From Aspidiotus rigidus (Eukaryota; Arthropoda; Insecta; Hemiptera; Diaspididae): a stretch of 64,000 nt of DNA. The notes under the pieces were generated by a model. The model searched no databases. It was given only the letters and a program-made list of their open reading frames with translations, and was not told where the DNA came from. How positions within the stretch are numbered: position 1 is the first letter of the stretch; every line of letters starts with the position of its first letter. Where the stretch lies: NCBI GenBank assembly GCA_035079385.1, contig JAVHKY010000054.1, positions 4,689,501 through 4,753,500 of the forward strand. The letters run 5' to 3'. This document shows positions 34,050 to 45,939 of the stretch, in pieces. The translations under genes and the position numbers were made by a program.

Positions 34050-35790
34050 TGTACAATCCTACTTTATTAGTTGCTTTTACAAGAGTGCTTTCGGGTGTCA
34101 CCCCCATCATTGGAGAACAAAACCTTAAACATGAGTTTTTATAGTATAACACTGCTATCTTATCGACTATAATAATGCTGTGTTGTGATTGGTTCACTCT
34201 TTTAACCTCAATACTGTATTTCTATTGGCTGCCTAGTTTCCTGCCATCTTATTGGTCAGTTCTGTTCTTCTTTTCTCGTCCAATCACCAGGCCGAATAAT
34301 TTTTCGCTGTCAAATTTGATTACATTGTTCAAGATCATGGCTTTCTTCCTCTTTGCTTTTGCAGTCTCTCTTTGTTCCCAGAGTTTTCTTCTTTTTCTGT
34401 GATTCTCTACATGTATGACTTCAAATAATATTTCCTCTCCACTGTGGTGTTCTTTGTTACAGTGATTCCCGAACAGTGACTTGCCATCTTCTTTCTCCCT
34501 CAACTTTTTGTGCTCCTTTTTCCTGATCTCAAACTTTCTCCCAGTCTCACCGATGTAGATGCCCTCGCACTGCTCATAACTGAGCTTGTACACTCCGTTC
34601 AAGCTTTCCTTGTCCTTTTCTTCCATCTGGCCACTGCTGATTCTCTTCACCATGGGTTGGTTCTCATTCACATCATAGCCATTGAACTCCTTATTATCGC
34701 CTTGTTTGTGTACTTCCTTATGTATGGTATCGATTTGGAGTACTTTTTCTCATTCTTTGTTTCCATTTTCCCAAAGACTCCCTCTACCACATCTCTATGG
34801 TAGCCATTGGCTTCTGCGATCTGCTTGACTATCACGATTTCTTTCCTCTTCTCTTCGTTGTTCTTATTAGGACAGAAATTGCTCGACAGCAGTAGTTCTG
34901 GGTTGCCGCTAACTTGTGCTTGGGGTGGTTGTAGGCGTCATTTAGGACGATGGTGTCTGTGTGCGTTGGCTTCCTGTAGATGTTGTGTTCTATCTTCTTG
35001 TTCTCCAGTGTGAGTGTAAGGTTTAAATAGCTAGTCGATGGTCTCATTGCCTTTTTCCACTGTGAATTTGATGCTCTTATTCATCGCATTCATTTCTAAA
35101 AGGAATTGGTCCACTTGTCTGCTAGTGCTATCATCTACATATCTGACCCAGTGTTTGATCGAGTTTCTGCACTTGCTGCCCTTCAATATCTTGTTTTCCG
35201 TATCATTCATGAATATCTCCGCCAGTATTGGTGACAACGGTGATCCCATCGCAAGTCCCTTTTCCTGGCTGTAGAACTTGGTATTAGAGCGGCATTAGTC
35301 TTGGCTCAAAATCTCTTCCACTTTGGCCCATTGGGGTTCCTATGGTATCTGTTGCTTTTGAGCAGGGTGAGGAGTTCCTCCTTTGGTATGATACCAAACA
35401 TGTTTGCGACATCAAAGGATACCAGCTTGTCGATACTCTTGATTTCTAACTTGTCCAGTTGCTCAATCAGCTCACCCTTGTTTCTGATGCCTTGTCTGGG
35501 TGCAATCTGGTAGTTTTCTTTCAAGATGGTGATTGGATGATGTTAACCAGGGGTCTCATCGGACGGTTCGCTTTGTGGAGTTTTACAAGCCCCTTGAATT
35601 TTGTTGCTACCTGGTTCATCTCCAGCGTCCTTCCTCCTTCTCCAATACCACTATATCGTGTTGCTTTTGTCTGCCCTTGTCGAAATCAGGTTGTTCTGTC
35701 GGATCTTCTTTTGTTGACTCGCGACCTTCCTCTGGATTGCTTGCAAATCTTGAGTCCTTGAGACATTTTCCTTTTTCAACCGGTTCCAAA
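34050..35790 (-). pseudogene. Degenerate near full-length Penelope-like element (family A)
   Basis: Minus-strand pieces occur in PLE order. About 35760-35616 has DFDKGRQKQHDIVVLEK, the N-terminal 'DKG' box. 35524-35306 has IKSIDKLVSFDVANMFGIIP, RT motif A. 35249-35031 has MGSPLSPILAE and WVRYVDDS, motifs B and C. 35047-34832 has NIYRKPTHTD, the thumb. 34671-34249 has GVYKLSYEQCEGIYIGETGR, the GIY-YIG nuclease, with a Lys/Arg-rich tail. At least four frame breaks make it inactive. The 3' region down to about 34050 matches 4320-4740, with CCAAT boxes and a degenerate hammerhead-like stem (complement of about 34086-34112). Confidence 0.85.
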
Positions 35791-35799
35791 TGTTCATCT

Positions 35800-35894
35800 A
35801 GTCTAATTTTGAATTGTCGACCTGTTTCACCCATGTAAACCGTTTTACAGTCATAGTATGGTAAATAGGAGACTCCAGCACCGCTTCGCTCCAT
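35800..35894 (-). pseudogene. GIY-YIG fragment of a second PLE
   Basis: Encodes GVSYLPYYDCKTVYMGETGR followed by QFKIRLDEHL, a GIY-YIG start clearly different from that of family A. It joins directly upstream of the family A N-terminal coding region. It is either the 3' end of another PLE into which family A inserted, or the partial upstream unit of a tandem pair. Confidence 0.65.
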
Positions 35895-36239
35895 AAGTAG
35901 TACTGGATTCTTCTGCTTTCAAAGTAACGACCTAATGTTGTTAAATGTGTAGAATGCAGGTTGTAAGTTGTGTGTTTTGAGGATTTTTGAGATTTTCCTT
36001 AAGAAGGGTAAACTGATTCATATTTTCTTCTTCTCTTTCCTTATCCTAGGTAAAGATGTAGTAGAATTTAAGGGGGAATATTAAACTGCACGAAAAGAAA
36101 AGGCGTTTGAACGAAAAACAACAGTACGAAAAAATCATCCAAAATAACGAAAGAACAAGTGGTGGTAACGAAAAGTACAGCATACAAAATTTTCGAGTAT
36201 GCTCATGAAAAAAAAAACAAGAAATTTTCAGTGTTTTCA

Positions 36240-36240
<1 letters not shown>

Positions 36241-36272
<32 letters not shown>
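36241..36272. repeat. Poly(A) tract, 32 nt
   Basis: An almost pure A run followed by a short unique stretch and a 45-bp monomer block. It may be the tail of a retroposed copy on the plus strand ending here, but no source element was recognised. Confidence 0.6.
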
Positions 36273-36275
<3 letters not shown>

Positions 36276-36364
36276 TGCCATTGCAGTCCCCCTAGAGCCT
36301 GAAGTTTTCCAAGTCCTAAAATCATGACGTGACAACTTGAACGCGCTGCAATTTCAAGGAAGCC

Positions 36365-36530
36365 GTCGTCTTTCAAGTCCCCCTCCTATCATATTTAGCT
36401 CGGAGGTAGGAATTTTTCCAAGTCCCCCTCCCCTCTCCGTGACATCATCAACCTCGCTCGCGCTCGCGAACGGAAAATTCCTGGAAGTACCCCCAACAAA
36501 AGGGATAGCGGGTTTCCCGCTAAAAAAAAA
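36365..36530. repeat. Diverged 45-bp monomers ending in a GC hairpin
   Basis: Two monomers (tcaagtccccctcctatcat type) are followed by 'gtgacatcatcaacctcgctcgcgctcgcg' and then 'aacaaaagggatagcgggtttcccgct'. The same order of modules occurs at about 15440-15555 (gtgacgtcatcaacctcgctcacgctcgcg, then the hairpin). This shows a mobile unit with a fixed 3' module. Confidence 0.65.
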
Positions 36531-37476
36531 AAAGAATGGAGGCTTGCCCGTCGGCTAATTTTTGAATGAAATTCTAAACATTGTTAGGCAGTGGTCAGAA
36601 AAACGAAATCCACATTCAAAAAACAGCACTCCATTCTTCAACGTGCCAGATATTTCTTTGCTGCTATGGACTGCCGCTTATCAGTGGACTGCAGCTGATA
36701 AAGCAATTCTGCAACGCCCTCCACGAGGAAGAAAGTTGTATGGAGTACTTTGTGGCAGCAGGAAGCAGTAACAAATGTATTTGGGAAAAAGAACTGTCCA
36801 AATTTTTGAGAGGCGATGGCAGGTGGCAAACGTTCGACGACTTCAAAGCCCGCAAATTCAATGTCTGGACCATAATCATCAACAGAGGAAATTTGCGGGA
36901 ATCGAAATGCTCATGCCGCCGCTTCTTTGAGAAGTTTGCAGTGTAAGCATACGGTAGGGATGTGCATTCGGTTGAAGCTACTATCAGTGCCATCTGAAGC
37001 GAAAACATTTCCATTTGTCCAAAAAAGAAAAGGTGGCAGGCCGAGTTAAGCGAAGTGCGCTCTTGTGGTGCAATACTAATCGTAGAATGATTTTTTAGTT
37101 TTCAACTCATTTTATAATTGAAGCGTATGCTTTCTTTTGTTTACATTAATTTTTCGGTTAAAAGTTTTGATTTTTCGTGATTTTGTCGTTTTTTCGCTTA
37201 ATGTACTTTTTTTATGTTTATGTACCATTTTTAATGTTTACTTTTCTTTTTTTTTCCGTGAAATGATTCTTAACCGCTTAAAGACTTTTTTTTTCGTGAT
37301 TTCGGACTTTTCATTTTGTGCGAAAAAATCCCACCCGAATTTCAGCAGGGTTTCCCTTGAAGGTTACGCTTTAAAAAACCATTTACATGTAAAGAGTCTT
37401 GATAATTGACTCCAGCCAGGTGACGGATGACGGAAACTTCTTTTTCAAGTTGTCTTTTGTTCTCGCTAAGTGAATG

Positions 37477-37718
37477 CAGGGCCGGATTTAGAATTTTCAG
37501 TGAGGTGGTCCTAAGTTATGTGGAGATCCTCAACTTTCTCCAAATCAATATTTTTACCCCCTCCTCTCTTATCAATTTTTGACCCGGAAAGAAAGTAGTT
37601 GAAAGAAAGAAGTAGATAATTGTATTTGTGCAAGGTCCCAAGTTAGGTGTATTCAATAAAATTTTAAATGAGAGGAAAAATGTGGAGGCCCCCTAGGACC
37701 CCCCTAAATACGGCCCTG
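37477..37718. mobile_element. hAT-type MITE (CAGGGCCGGATTTAG)
   Basis: 242 bp with ends cagggccggatttag and ctaaatacggccctg (inverted, one mismatch). Flanked by agtgaatg (37469-37476) and agtgcatg (37719-37726), an 8-bp target duplication with one change. Both end sequence and TSD length fit the hAT superfamily. Non-coding. Confidence 0.85.
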
Positions 37719-37742
37719 AGTGCATGACTGATTAGTCGAAAG

Positions 37743-38086
37743 CAGGGATGTCCAGCCAATCATCATTGACTTAAACTTAGCTTATGGCTTTCAGCTCTTT
37801 CCTCGCATTGGCTCAAGCTGAAAGCCAATGGTTCTCGATTTCATTGGCTGACTTACCATTGGCTAATAGCTTATTCATTTATCGTTCCGGAGTCGCTTGA
37901 TAACGTTCCGAAGCCGGTTTATATCGTTCCAAAGCCGATATTCAATTTTTCGATGATTGTCTGACTTTGGACTGACAGCCAAACAGGGCGCATTTCATTA
38001 CCTGACTTTTAGCTTCCGCAAAAACGGTCACAACATTGGCTTAAGCTTTTGGCTTACGTTTGGCTGGCTTTAGCTGGACACCCCTG
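37743..38086. mobile_element. hAT-type MITE (CAGGGRTGTCCAGC)
   Basis: 344 bp; ends cagggatgtccagc and gctggacacccctg. The 8-bp flanks gtcgaaag (37735-37742) and gtcgaagg (38087-38094) differ by one base. The interior is rich in ATTGGCT/AGCCAAT boxes arranged in both orientations. It lies only 24 bp from the preceding MITE, suggesting a local insertion hotspot. Confidence 0.85.
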
Positions 38087-38099
38087 GTCGAAGGGCTTG

Positions 38100-39250
38100 C
38101 GCAATTTTATCTGTATTGGGTGAATCATAATAATGAATCAGTAATCCTACATCTCTCGTTGAGATTAGACGTTCTTCAAATCAAATCTACACACATCATT
38201 GCAAACGCAAGAATTATCCTGTATGTTTAGATTCGTCCGTTTTTTTGCCTGCCTCTGCGGGTCATATTGTAGTATCTCTTGCGGGGTCTCTCAGTGGAAG
38301 TTTCGAAATTCCTTATTTCACCCCCTTGTCATGATTGAGACCCTGGTTTCATATTTTCTCCCACTCTCATCGTTGAAGTTCCTGTTTGATACAACGATGA
38401 GGTATCTTAAGACTGATCATAGATGGACAAATAAAAATCATTTCGACCCAAATTATCATCCATAAAACACCGTATGTGTGAAAACATCGGGAAAAGAACG
38501 AGTATTTTTTGCTTTTGTTTTTACAGCGCCAGTAGCAGTCATTCACCCAATAGTTCCGTACGCTTTAGTTTGTCGAACTGTACAATCGGAGGAATATCTT
38601 CCCAAGAACTTGCGGATCTGAACTTCTCTTTTTCGCACTAATTAAGATTTTTTTCGCTCCTACCTACGCCGCCGTTATCATAAATCCATTTCTTCGAAGA
38701 AAAATACGGTAATCTTGCGTACATACGATAGCTTGCGCATTCTTTTCTGCAGCACAGTACTGCGTAAATGGCGTAAATACGGCCTGTACTTTTTGTTGAT
38801 TACGATCGCTTTTGGCGTATTAAAATCTAGTAGCGCAATATTAATAATTCGGAACGGATAGACATCGTCGAAATCGCTTTGGAGCGTAACTTTATTTGTC
38901 TTCTGAATTATTACTTTTAAAGTACGGGTAATTTATGAATAAACTGATGATTTTTTTCATTAATCGAGCCACAATATATTATGTATATGATATGTGAATT
39001 TATCTGCGATAATTTCGCTTAATTTGAGCGCATTACGTTTAATCTCCGATCCCAGTAGTGGGTATGATATACACATTGTGAATTAACTATATTAGTTTTG
39101 TAGCTGTAATTAATAATAAACGAACGCCAGGCGGTCGTCTTCGGTTGTGTACTTCATGCGAACACATCGCAAACGTCCGCTTCATTTTAATAAAATTTCG
39201 ATTAATAATTTTCTCGCCAAAACGTGTGCGGAAGCTCAGTGATTAAAAGG
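38100..39250. other. Non-coding stretch, possible promoter region at its right end
   Basis: No gene motif is recognised. The last few hundred bases (about 39050-39250) are less AT-rich and lead into the exon-like ATG at 39254. Confidence 0.3.
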
Positions 39251-39253
39251 AAA

Positions 39254-39293
39254 ATGCTGACCACGACCATAGGCTGGATGAACTTCGATGCAG
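39254..39293 (+). CDS. Possible first coding exon (MLTTTIGWMNFDAG)
   Basis: ATG in a favourable context (aaaATGC), 13 codons plus one base (MLTTTIGWMNFDA) and a consensus donor GCAG|GTGAGC. A coding first exon of a gene extending rightward is plausible. No second exon was identified before the LINE relics at 41.2 kb, so the gene, if real, has a large first intron or continues outside the window. Evidence is limited to the start and donor. Confidence 0.3.
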
Positions 39294-39299
39294 GTGAGC

Positions 39300-41190
39300 G
39301 TATCCGGCGTCTTAATTTCTTTTATACAGTTCCGCTACATTCTCCCATGTTCATCGCATAATTTTCTCGTATATTTCGCGAGACATTCTTTTGTACAGAG
39401 AGTTTTTCAATGAATGACTTTTTCCTAACAAAAACGTTATTAATTTACTCTTTAAATCGCAAAATTTTTTTCACACTCTTTTTTCCTAGTCTCCTATTGT
39501 TATCATATACTGTACGCTGATGTAGTGTAGTCATTCGAAGAACTCCTGCGGAGCAGATTGCCATCAAGATACCGCCTAGTAATAGTATATTAATCCTATT
39601 TGGACAGCTCGAGCCGACACTCGTAGATTATAATTATTAGTTTTCCTAAAACCCGAAGCCGTGTGCGTTTCGTTCATCTGTTATAGGTGTATAGCATTCT
39701 GTATTGCATGGTATATTAGACCGAAGTAGGCGTCCCTATGTCACTTGATAGGTCACTATTTTGTGTGGTCGTGGTTCTTCAAGATTTGCTGGGCCAAGCG
39801 ACAGCGAAGTTCGAAGTTTAATGTTGCCGTGGATCGTTTAGCGAATGGTCAACTGAGATTCTTCAAAGGAACCATAGTGATCTGCTCGAAATTTAACTGC
39901 GGTCAAGACCACGTATTATTCGAGACATAGAGCGACGGTTTTGTTGAATCTTAGTCTTTATATTAAACTCGCAGATTTCTGAATCAGTCACGGGGTAAAT
40001 ATTCCAAGTCTGTTAATTTGGCGGAAGCAGGGAGGTGTCGGAACCGATTAGAAAATTTTTCTCGAAATTTATGGGTGGGGCAGGGAGAGGGTGTACTCGT
40101 AGATCTTCAAATTTTAAGACTACAGACATGAAACATCTCAAAAAATTGTCTCTTTGATTTATTGAAGGTTGAAAACGTACGACTGGCTTAGTCACTTGAT
40201 TGGAACGACGCGACGCACGTAGTGCAAGTTTTCCTGAGACTGATGAGAGTGCTGCTATTGAAATATTCTGATGATTTGTGTTCAAGGTTTTTCGTTTACT
40301 GCAAATTTGTATAGTCTGCGGAGGCTCCGTTGAACTGTTTCCTTGAATCTCATTTGGTGATAGTTCTTGAAATAGAATGTGGCTTGGTTGATGTCCGACT
40401 TTAGTACTCTTAGTATGTAACCATTACGCATAGAATTTCCAAAGAAATCAAAATAAAGTGCACAATTGATAACGAGGGCTTTGGGCTGCTTTCTGGAAGA
40501 ATTTATAAAATCTGCCATGAACTGGGATGAGCAATATGAAGTACAAGCAGAAATTCCCGTCCTTCGGACGGAACACTTATACGTTCCTGACAGAAGCCTG
40601 TCATTTCTTAAAGTTCGACGATCCCTCTTCACCTGGCCAACTACTCATTCTGAACTGTTACCCTGTCTATTCTCTGATCCCTGCCCCTCCTTGAGAGGCC
40701 CTCTCCATCTTTTTAATATTTTCTTTCATCCTCAATGCTTATCCGGTATGTTCTCTGATTGATACCACACCCTGAAAAATTTTCTCAATTCGCTGGATCT
40801 ATAAAAATCAAACATTTCCACACCTGCACACATTTACTCTCACTTAACTTGTGACCCTACTGTCCGCAATGTAATACAGAACTATATTTATCAACCAATT
40901 GTTAACTGTGAACTCATTGTCCTATTATTGGCTTCCCGCTGTTAAACGGGACTTCAAGTCTTTAAATAAATAAATAAATTAATTAATTAATTAATTAATA
41001 ATCGTCAACACCCGACTTGTCCCTGTGACACCCAGTCACCAAAAAAGAGATCATCTACAGAAGGTCACATCCCGTTACTGATCATATTCCCACCTGATAT
41101 TAGGCAGTAACCACCCACTTAACACGTTCTTACCCATCCGACTGTCTTCTCTTTGATCCACTATCCAGTATGCTAGGCAAAAACTCTACA
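39300..41190. other. Non-coding stretch
   Basis: Contains two minus-strand ORFs (40632-40282 and 40285-40013) without recognisable motifs. An AAAT/AATT-type simple repeat (about 40964-41000) may be the 3' tail of an old LINE. Nothing else is supported. Confidence 0.35.
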
Positions 41191-41199
41191 AAATCATCT

Positions 41200-43250
41200 G
41201 TTCTTCTTTCATTATAAACCATACTACTCTTTTCTGTCTGTCAATGTATTCCCTTTTGAAGTATCTAGCCCTACTCTCGGCATCTTCGTTGAAGCTGGTC
41301 CCCCCACCCCTAAATGCCGCTTCCTAACTCTCACTGCCAATCTTCTTGTATCCGCAGTTTAATTCACTCACCTTCCACTCTACGCTCCCGCACTCTGCCG
41401 CGAATTCTCTCCTCTTGAACCTGAATTATTCAATCACCTCAAGTTGAACCATCTACTACTACCAACCATCCATTTCTCCATACCTAAACTCTCCCGTAAA
41501 TACCTGGCTCGATCTAGCTGATCATCTCCAAACTCACTACACTATATACCGACAATTCATTAGAAACATTATCCCTAAACCAATTTTCCGACGCATCAGC
41601 CCTACTTTACCGACGGATCTAAATTTGGACCCAAAACAGGGTACGCGTACTCGATCCAAGGAGTCATAATTAGTCGTTGATTGAAAAATTCTGCCTTCAT
41701 TTTCACTACCAAACAAAACGCCATATACTCGAGCCTTTATCTCCATTTTCTCACCCCAGCTCAAATATCCGTTGTTAACTGACTCTTTTTCATCTCTTCT
41801 GGTTATACAGGACTCTTATACAACTAATTCCCCAAATACTCGCATTCATTTACTCCTGCAATCACCATTATCAATTTCTACATCCGTATCCTTCCTGTGG
41901 ATTCCGAGTCACGTCAACTTCCCGGAACATGACGCCATTGTTTTTGCGACCAAAGTTAACTATAAATCTACAACTCTTTTCTGTCAGTCAATGTATTCGC
42001 ATCTGAAGTGAATCAAACCCTAATTAACAACGATCTAGCCCAACTCTCAGCCTCTGCGTTGAAGCTAGTAACTCCTCCTCCCTTCAGATGTCGCTTCCGA
42101 ACTCTCATTGTCAATGTTCTTATATCCACAGCTCAATTCACTCAGCTTTCATTATATGCATCCGCACTCTGCCGACATAATTCTCTCATTCTTCTTCTTA
42201 AGACTGAATTATTCAATCACCTCAAGTTGAACCAACTACCCCCTATCATATCATCCACTTCTCTGTAGCTAAACCCTCTCCCAAGTATCCGACTCTGTCG
42301 AAACTATATACCGACAACTCATTTGGAACATTATCTCAGAACCAATTTTTTCCGAACCACCAAACTTTTTTAAATCTGGACCTAAATTAGGATACGCGTA
42401 GATACTCGATCCAAGGAGTCAAAATCAGTCGTTGATTGAAAAATTTTGTCTCCATTTCCTCCAAACTAAACTCCGTAAACCCTTGTCTTCCTCATCTCCA
42501 TCTCTCCTCATCCCAGCTCGAATTCCTAGTGTTAACTAACTCACTTTCATTTTTCCGGGATATACAGGTCTCTTATTCAACTAATTCCCTAAATCAGCGC
42601 TTTCATTTACTCCTGCAATCACCATCATCCACTTCTACATCTGTCTCTTTTATGTGGATTCCGGGGAACTATTGAAACACCTCAAATTGAACCATCTACC
42701 CCCTGCCATATCATCCACTTCTCCATAGCTAACCCCTTTCCCAGATATCCAAATCGACCTAGCTGATAATCTCTGAACTAACAACACTATAATACACCAA
42801 CAACTTATTAGGAACATTATCTCTATACCAATTTCACAACCCATCAGCCCCCCTAAATCTGGATCTAAAATAGAATACACAAACTCGATCCAAGGAGTCA
42901 TAATCAGTCGTTGATTGAAAAATTCTGCCTCCATTTTTATTATACCAAACAAAACTCTATAGTATACAGATCTCTATCTCCTCACCCCCAGCTGAAATTT
43001 CTACTGCTAACTGACTCACTTACATCTCTCCTGGCTATATTGAACTCACGTTCAACTAATTCTCAAATCATTCCATTCATTTATTCCTGCAATAACTATC
43101 ACTCACTTCTACATCTGTCTCCTGGAATTCCGGGTCACATTAACGTCTTGAAATATGACGCAATTGTTTTCGCAAAAATTCCTTTCTATCCAAGAAATTT
43201 CTGTCCCTGTACTTACCGCTGCCACTGATCTTAGAAACTATTACCGATCC
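41200..43250 (+). pseudogene. LINE RNase H domain remnant in three tandem copies
   Basis: Copy 1 gives YFTDGSKFGPKTGYAYSIQG (about 41600) and then LLTDSFSSLLVIQD ... VSFLWIPSHVNFPEHDAIVF (41770-41960). These are the DGS, TDS and WIPSH blocks of a LINE-encoded RNase H. Copies 2 and 3 repeat the order with more stops. The shared marker actcgatccaaggagtca starts near 41650, 42404 and 42884, giving periods of about 753 and 480 bp. Each copy also carries a 'caatcacctcaagttgaacca' segment. All copies are broken. The parent is probably a Jockey/I/R1-group LINE; which one is not decided. Confidence 0.7.
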
Positions 43251-43295
43251 CTGATATTTGACTCCCGCCATGACTTTTGTAAAACTCGAGTGGTA

Positions 43296-44340
43296 AGGAG
43301 CTGAGAACATCGATTACCAAAAAGTCGGGCTACGTCTATCACGAACTCTCTCGTGAACACATACGCGGGTAATTTTCAAACGCCTTCTTTAATTAATTAA
43401 AACTATATTTTAATTTTACGAGCACATCAAAGCTACCATTGAAAAATCAACTGGCCACTAAACTCTGAAACATCTACAACCTTAGCGATTACACACACTA
43501 CTTTACGATTACACGAACAAAATGTGTCTACCATTCATCCCCTATGGGGTTTTTCGGGGTGAAAAAAAGTCTTAAACCTTCCCACTCGACATATGAAGCT
43601 ATTTTCGGGGAGTTTGAGATGAGTCGAGGCGGTAGGAGCTGAGAACATCGATTACCTAAAATTGCGCTACGTCTAATAGTACTTTTCCATGGCAATTCAC
43701 CAACCCGATTTTCAAAATTATATTTGGTTGCCTAGTATGAAAAAACGGAAATTTTTTTTGGTACCAAGATACACGTACAAAAGCAGTAGCCAATATACGA
43801 TTAATTTTCAAGCTTTATTTCAACTTTTTCGGTGAACTTTATTCAATTTTGGATAGGAAAAAACAATCCTCGACATAATTCCCGTATAATGTCAAATTTT
43901 CATCGAATTTCAATGGATGGGAGTACAGATTACCCGTTACATGCGATTCCATTTTTCACCTTTATAATACACTTAAAAGTAGTGTCATCTCATCATTATT
44001 CCTTCGACATGTAAATAAAAATATTATTCCATGGCAAAAAGGGAGGGAATAATGGTTATTTGTCAATACTTCGTACATATTTCGTCCATTAACACGATAA
44101 AAGGAAAAATTTATTTTTGTATCAAGAATACACGCGTAGAAGTAGCAACCAATATAGACCTAACTTAAAAGCTTAATTTCAGCTTTAAAACTTCATTTTT
44201 CCAAAATTTTTTAAATTATTCTTATTGTCTGGAACAATAAACGTGTATCAGGAAAATTTCGGGGAAAAGTATTCGGTAGGAGTGGAGATTACCGGCGCCG
44301 AAATATACGTTTTGTGTCTTATAATATAGAGATACGTTAT
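43296..44340. repeat. Direct repeat 'ggagctgagaacatcgattacc' and diverged relatives
   Basis: gtaaggagctgagaacatcg at 43293 recurs at about 43632 with the same downstream 'attacc..aaa.t.g.gctacgtcta'. A weaker third relative is at 44276 (ggtaggagtggagattacc). Period is about 335 bp for the first pair. Non-coding. Confidence 0.5.
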
Positions 44341-44426
44341 GGACCTTTACTTTTTAATTTTATTTAACGAGCAATGAACAGCCTGTCATCAGACCTTTGG
44401 AGATGCAATTTGATTGCTTGAGGAAG

Positions 44427-44698
44427 CAGGGTGTCTACCAGGTCAACAAGTCCAATAAGTCCAATAAAAGTTCACTATTTCAAAAATGGGCCAATAAGTC
44501 AATAAAAGTCCATTAATTTTGATGCAAGTCCAATAAAAATCAATAATCGAGAATAAAATTTCTAATTTTAATACATATTCAATAAAAATCAATAATCAAG
44601 AATTGAAAAAATGTTTTTTTTTTTAAATCAGGAGATTTGCAACAAAAGGTCCAATAAAAGTCTAATATTTTTCATTTTCAAATTTGGTAGACACCCTG
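44427..44698. mobile_element. MITE with CAGGGTGTCTACCA ends
   Basis: 272 bp; ends cagggtgtctacca and tggtagacaccctg (perfect 14-bp inverted). The flanking pentamer ggaag is at 44422-44426 and 44699-44703. The interior repeats 'agtccaataaaag' about eight times. The ends look hAT-like, but a 5-bp TSD would be unusual for hAT, so the superfamily is left open. Confidence 0.75.
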
Positions 44699-45294
44699 GG
44701 AAGTGCAAGATGTTCAAGATCGATGAAAAGTTGCGTGAGAGATGAGTAAACTAAAGAGTTGCGGAATGAAGTTAGTTTAGGACAGGAAAAGATCGACTGA
44801 ATGGGTAGGGTCAGATTTGAAATGAGGGCAGGAAAGAGGTATAAGATGAGATGTGTGTGTGTGTGTGTGTGAGTCTAGTAAACATTTCGGGACACAGAAC
44901 CGGAAATGTTTGACATTGGTCAAGTTAAGTACCCTGCTTAACAATATTTACTCTCCCGCCCCCTCCCACTTTGTGCTAAATTTTTCGTGACACATTCGAG
45001 CCACCCAAAATTAAGTTCGCCAATATTTCGGGAAATTGAGCTCCAATCAAAAAAAGTTTCGAACAAAAAATGTTTCTCTTGAAATTTCCTATAAGATAGT
45101 GTATTTGAACTTTACTACAAGTCCAATTGGCAACCCGAAAAAGTTCGTCGAAAGTTGAGAGCTTGTGTGAGTAACGCGCAGCCTACTTTGTTAGGTGCTC
45201 CGGATTGCCTTCATAAACTGTGTTAATCGAGGCAAACAGGGTACCTGTTTTATGGAGGTTTCTGAAGATTAAACTTCGTTTTTCCCACCTTGGA

Positions 45295-45480
45295 GGTTTA
45301 GGCTTGAAAGTCCATATTTTTCCAAGTTCCCCTCCTCCCTTCCCTACCACATCCTGCTCAATATTCGACGTTTTACCTAGTCCTTCTCTCATCGTATATA
45401 GCCTGAAGGTCGAAATTTTTAAGTCCCACATTTTACCAGATGGTGCCCAGCATTTTACCTCAAATCCCCTCTCCCCCACT
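45295..45480. repeat. Diverged 45-bp monomers beside a palindrome
   Basis: Monomer-like segments (ttttccaagttcccctcc...) follow a palindrome cagggtacctg (45238-45248) and 'ttttatgg'. The same module pair occurs near 14675 (cagggaacctgttttatgg). Upstream, 45000-45130 is a diverged copy of the inner arm unit of the foldback element (aattgagctccaatcaaaaaaagtttcgaac). Confidence 0.5.
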
Positions 45481-45939
45481 CCCTGAAACATGTTTCCTGT
45501 AAAAATTGAGCTCCAATCAAAAGAAGTTTCGTCTTTTTTTTTTCGGGGATGACTTTCCTCTTCTTCCTGCACATCTGGATGTGGTTGGTACACAGATATC
45601 GAGTAGGCCAATAGCATTTGCCTATTTCATTCCTGGTCCATCTTCTTCTTCGTGACGGTGGCCGCAAATGCAGACACCTGGTTCTATGCTTCTTTAGAAC
45701 CCAACATGGTGAATACCGGGCTACTCGAGGCAAGTGCTTGATCTACCCGGATCTCTTGAAGAGACCGACTAAGCTCGTTCCGCTCACGTCTCCACGCCTC
45801 ACACTTAAATAAGGATCCCGCGCCCTTGGTTGTAATGCGAACACGTTGCCTGTTCAACTTTCTTTAACTTATCATGGGAATACTCGTTGAAGGAGCTATG
45901 GCCGCTCAACACTTGCGTCAGATGAAAGTTCAGCTAACC

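Noticed and set aside
43296..43680. CRISPR-like spacing of a repeated ~22-bp motif
   Set aside because: Only two clear copies 335 bp apart in a eukaryotic genome; an ordinary dispersed repeat.
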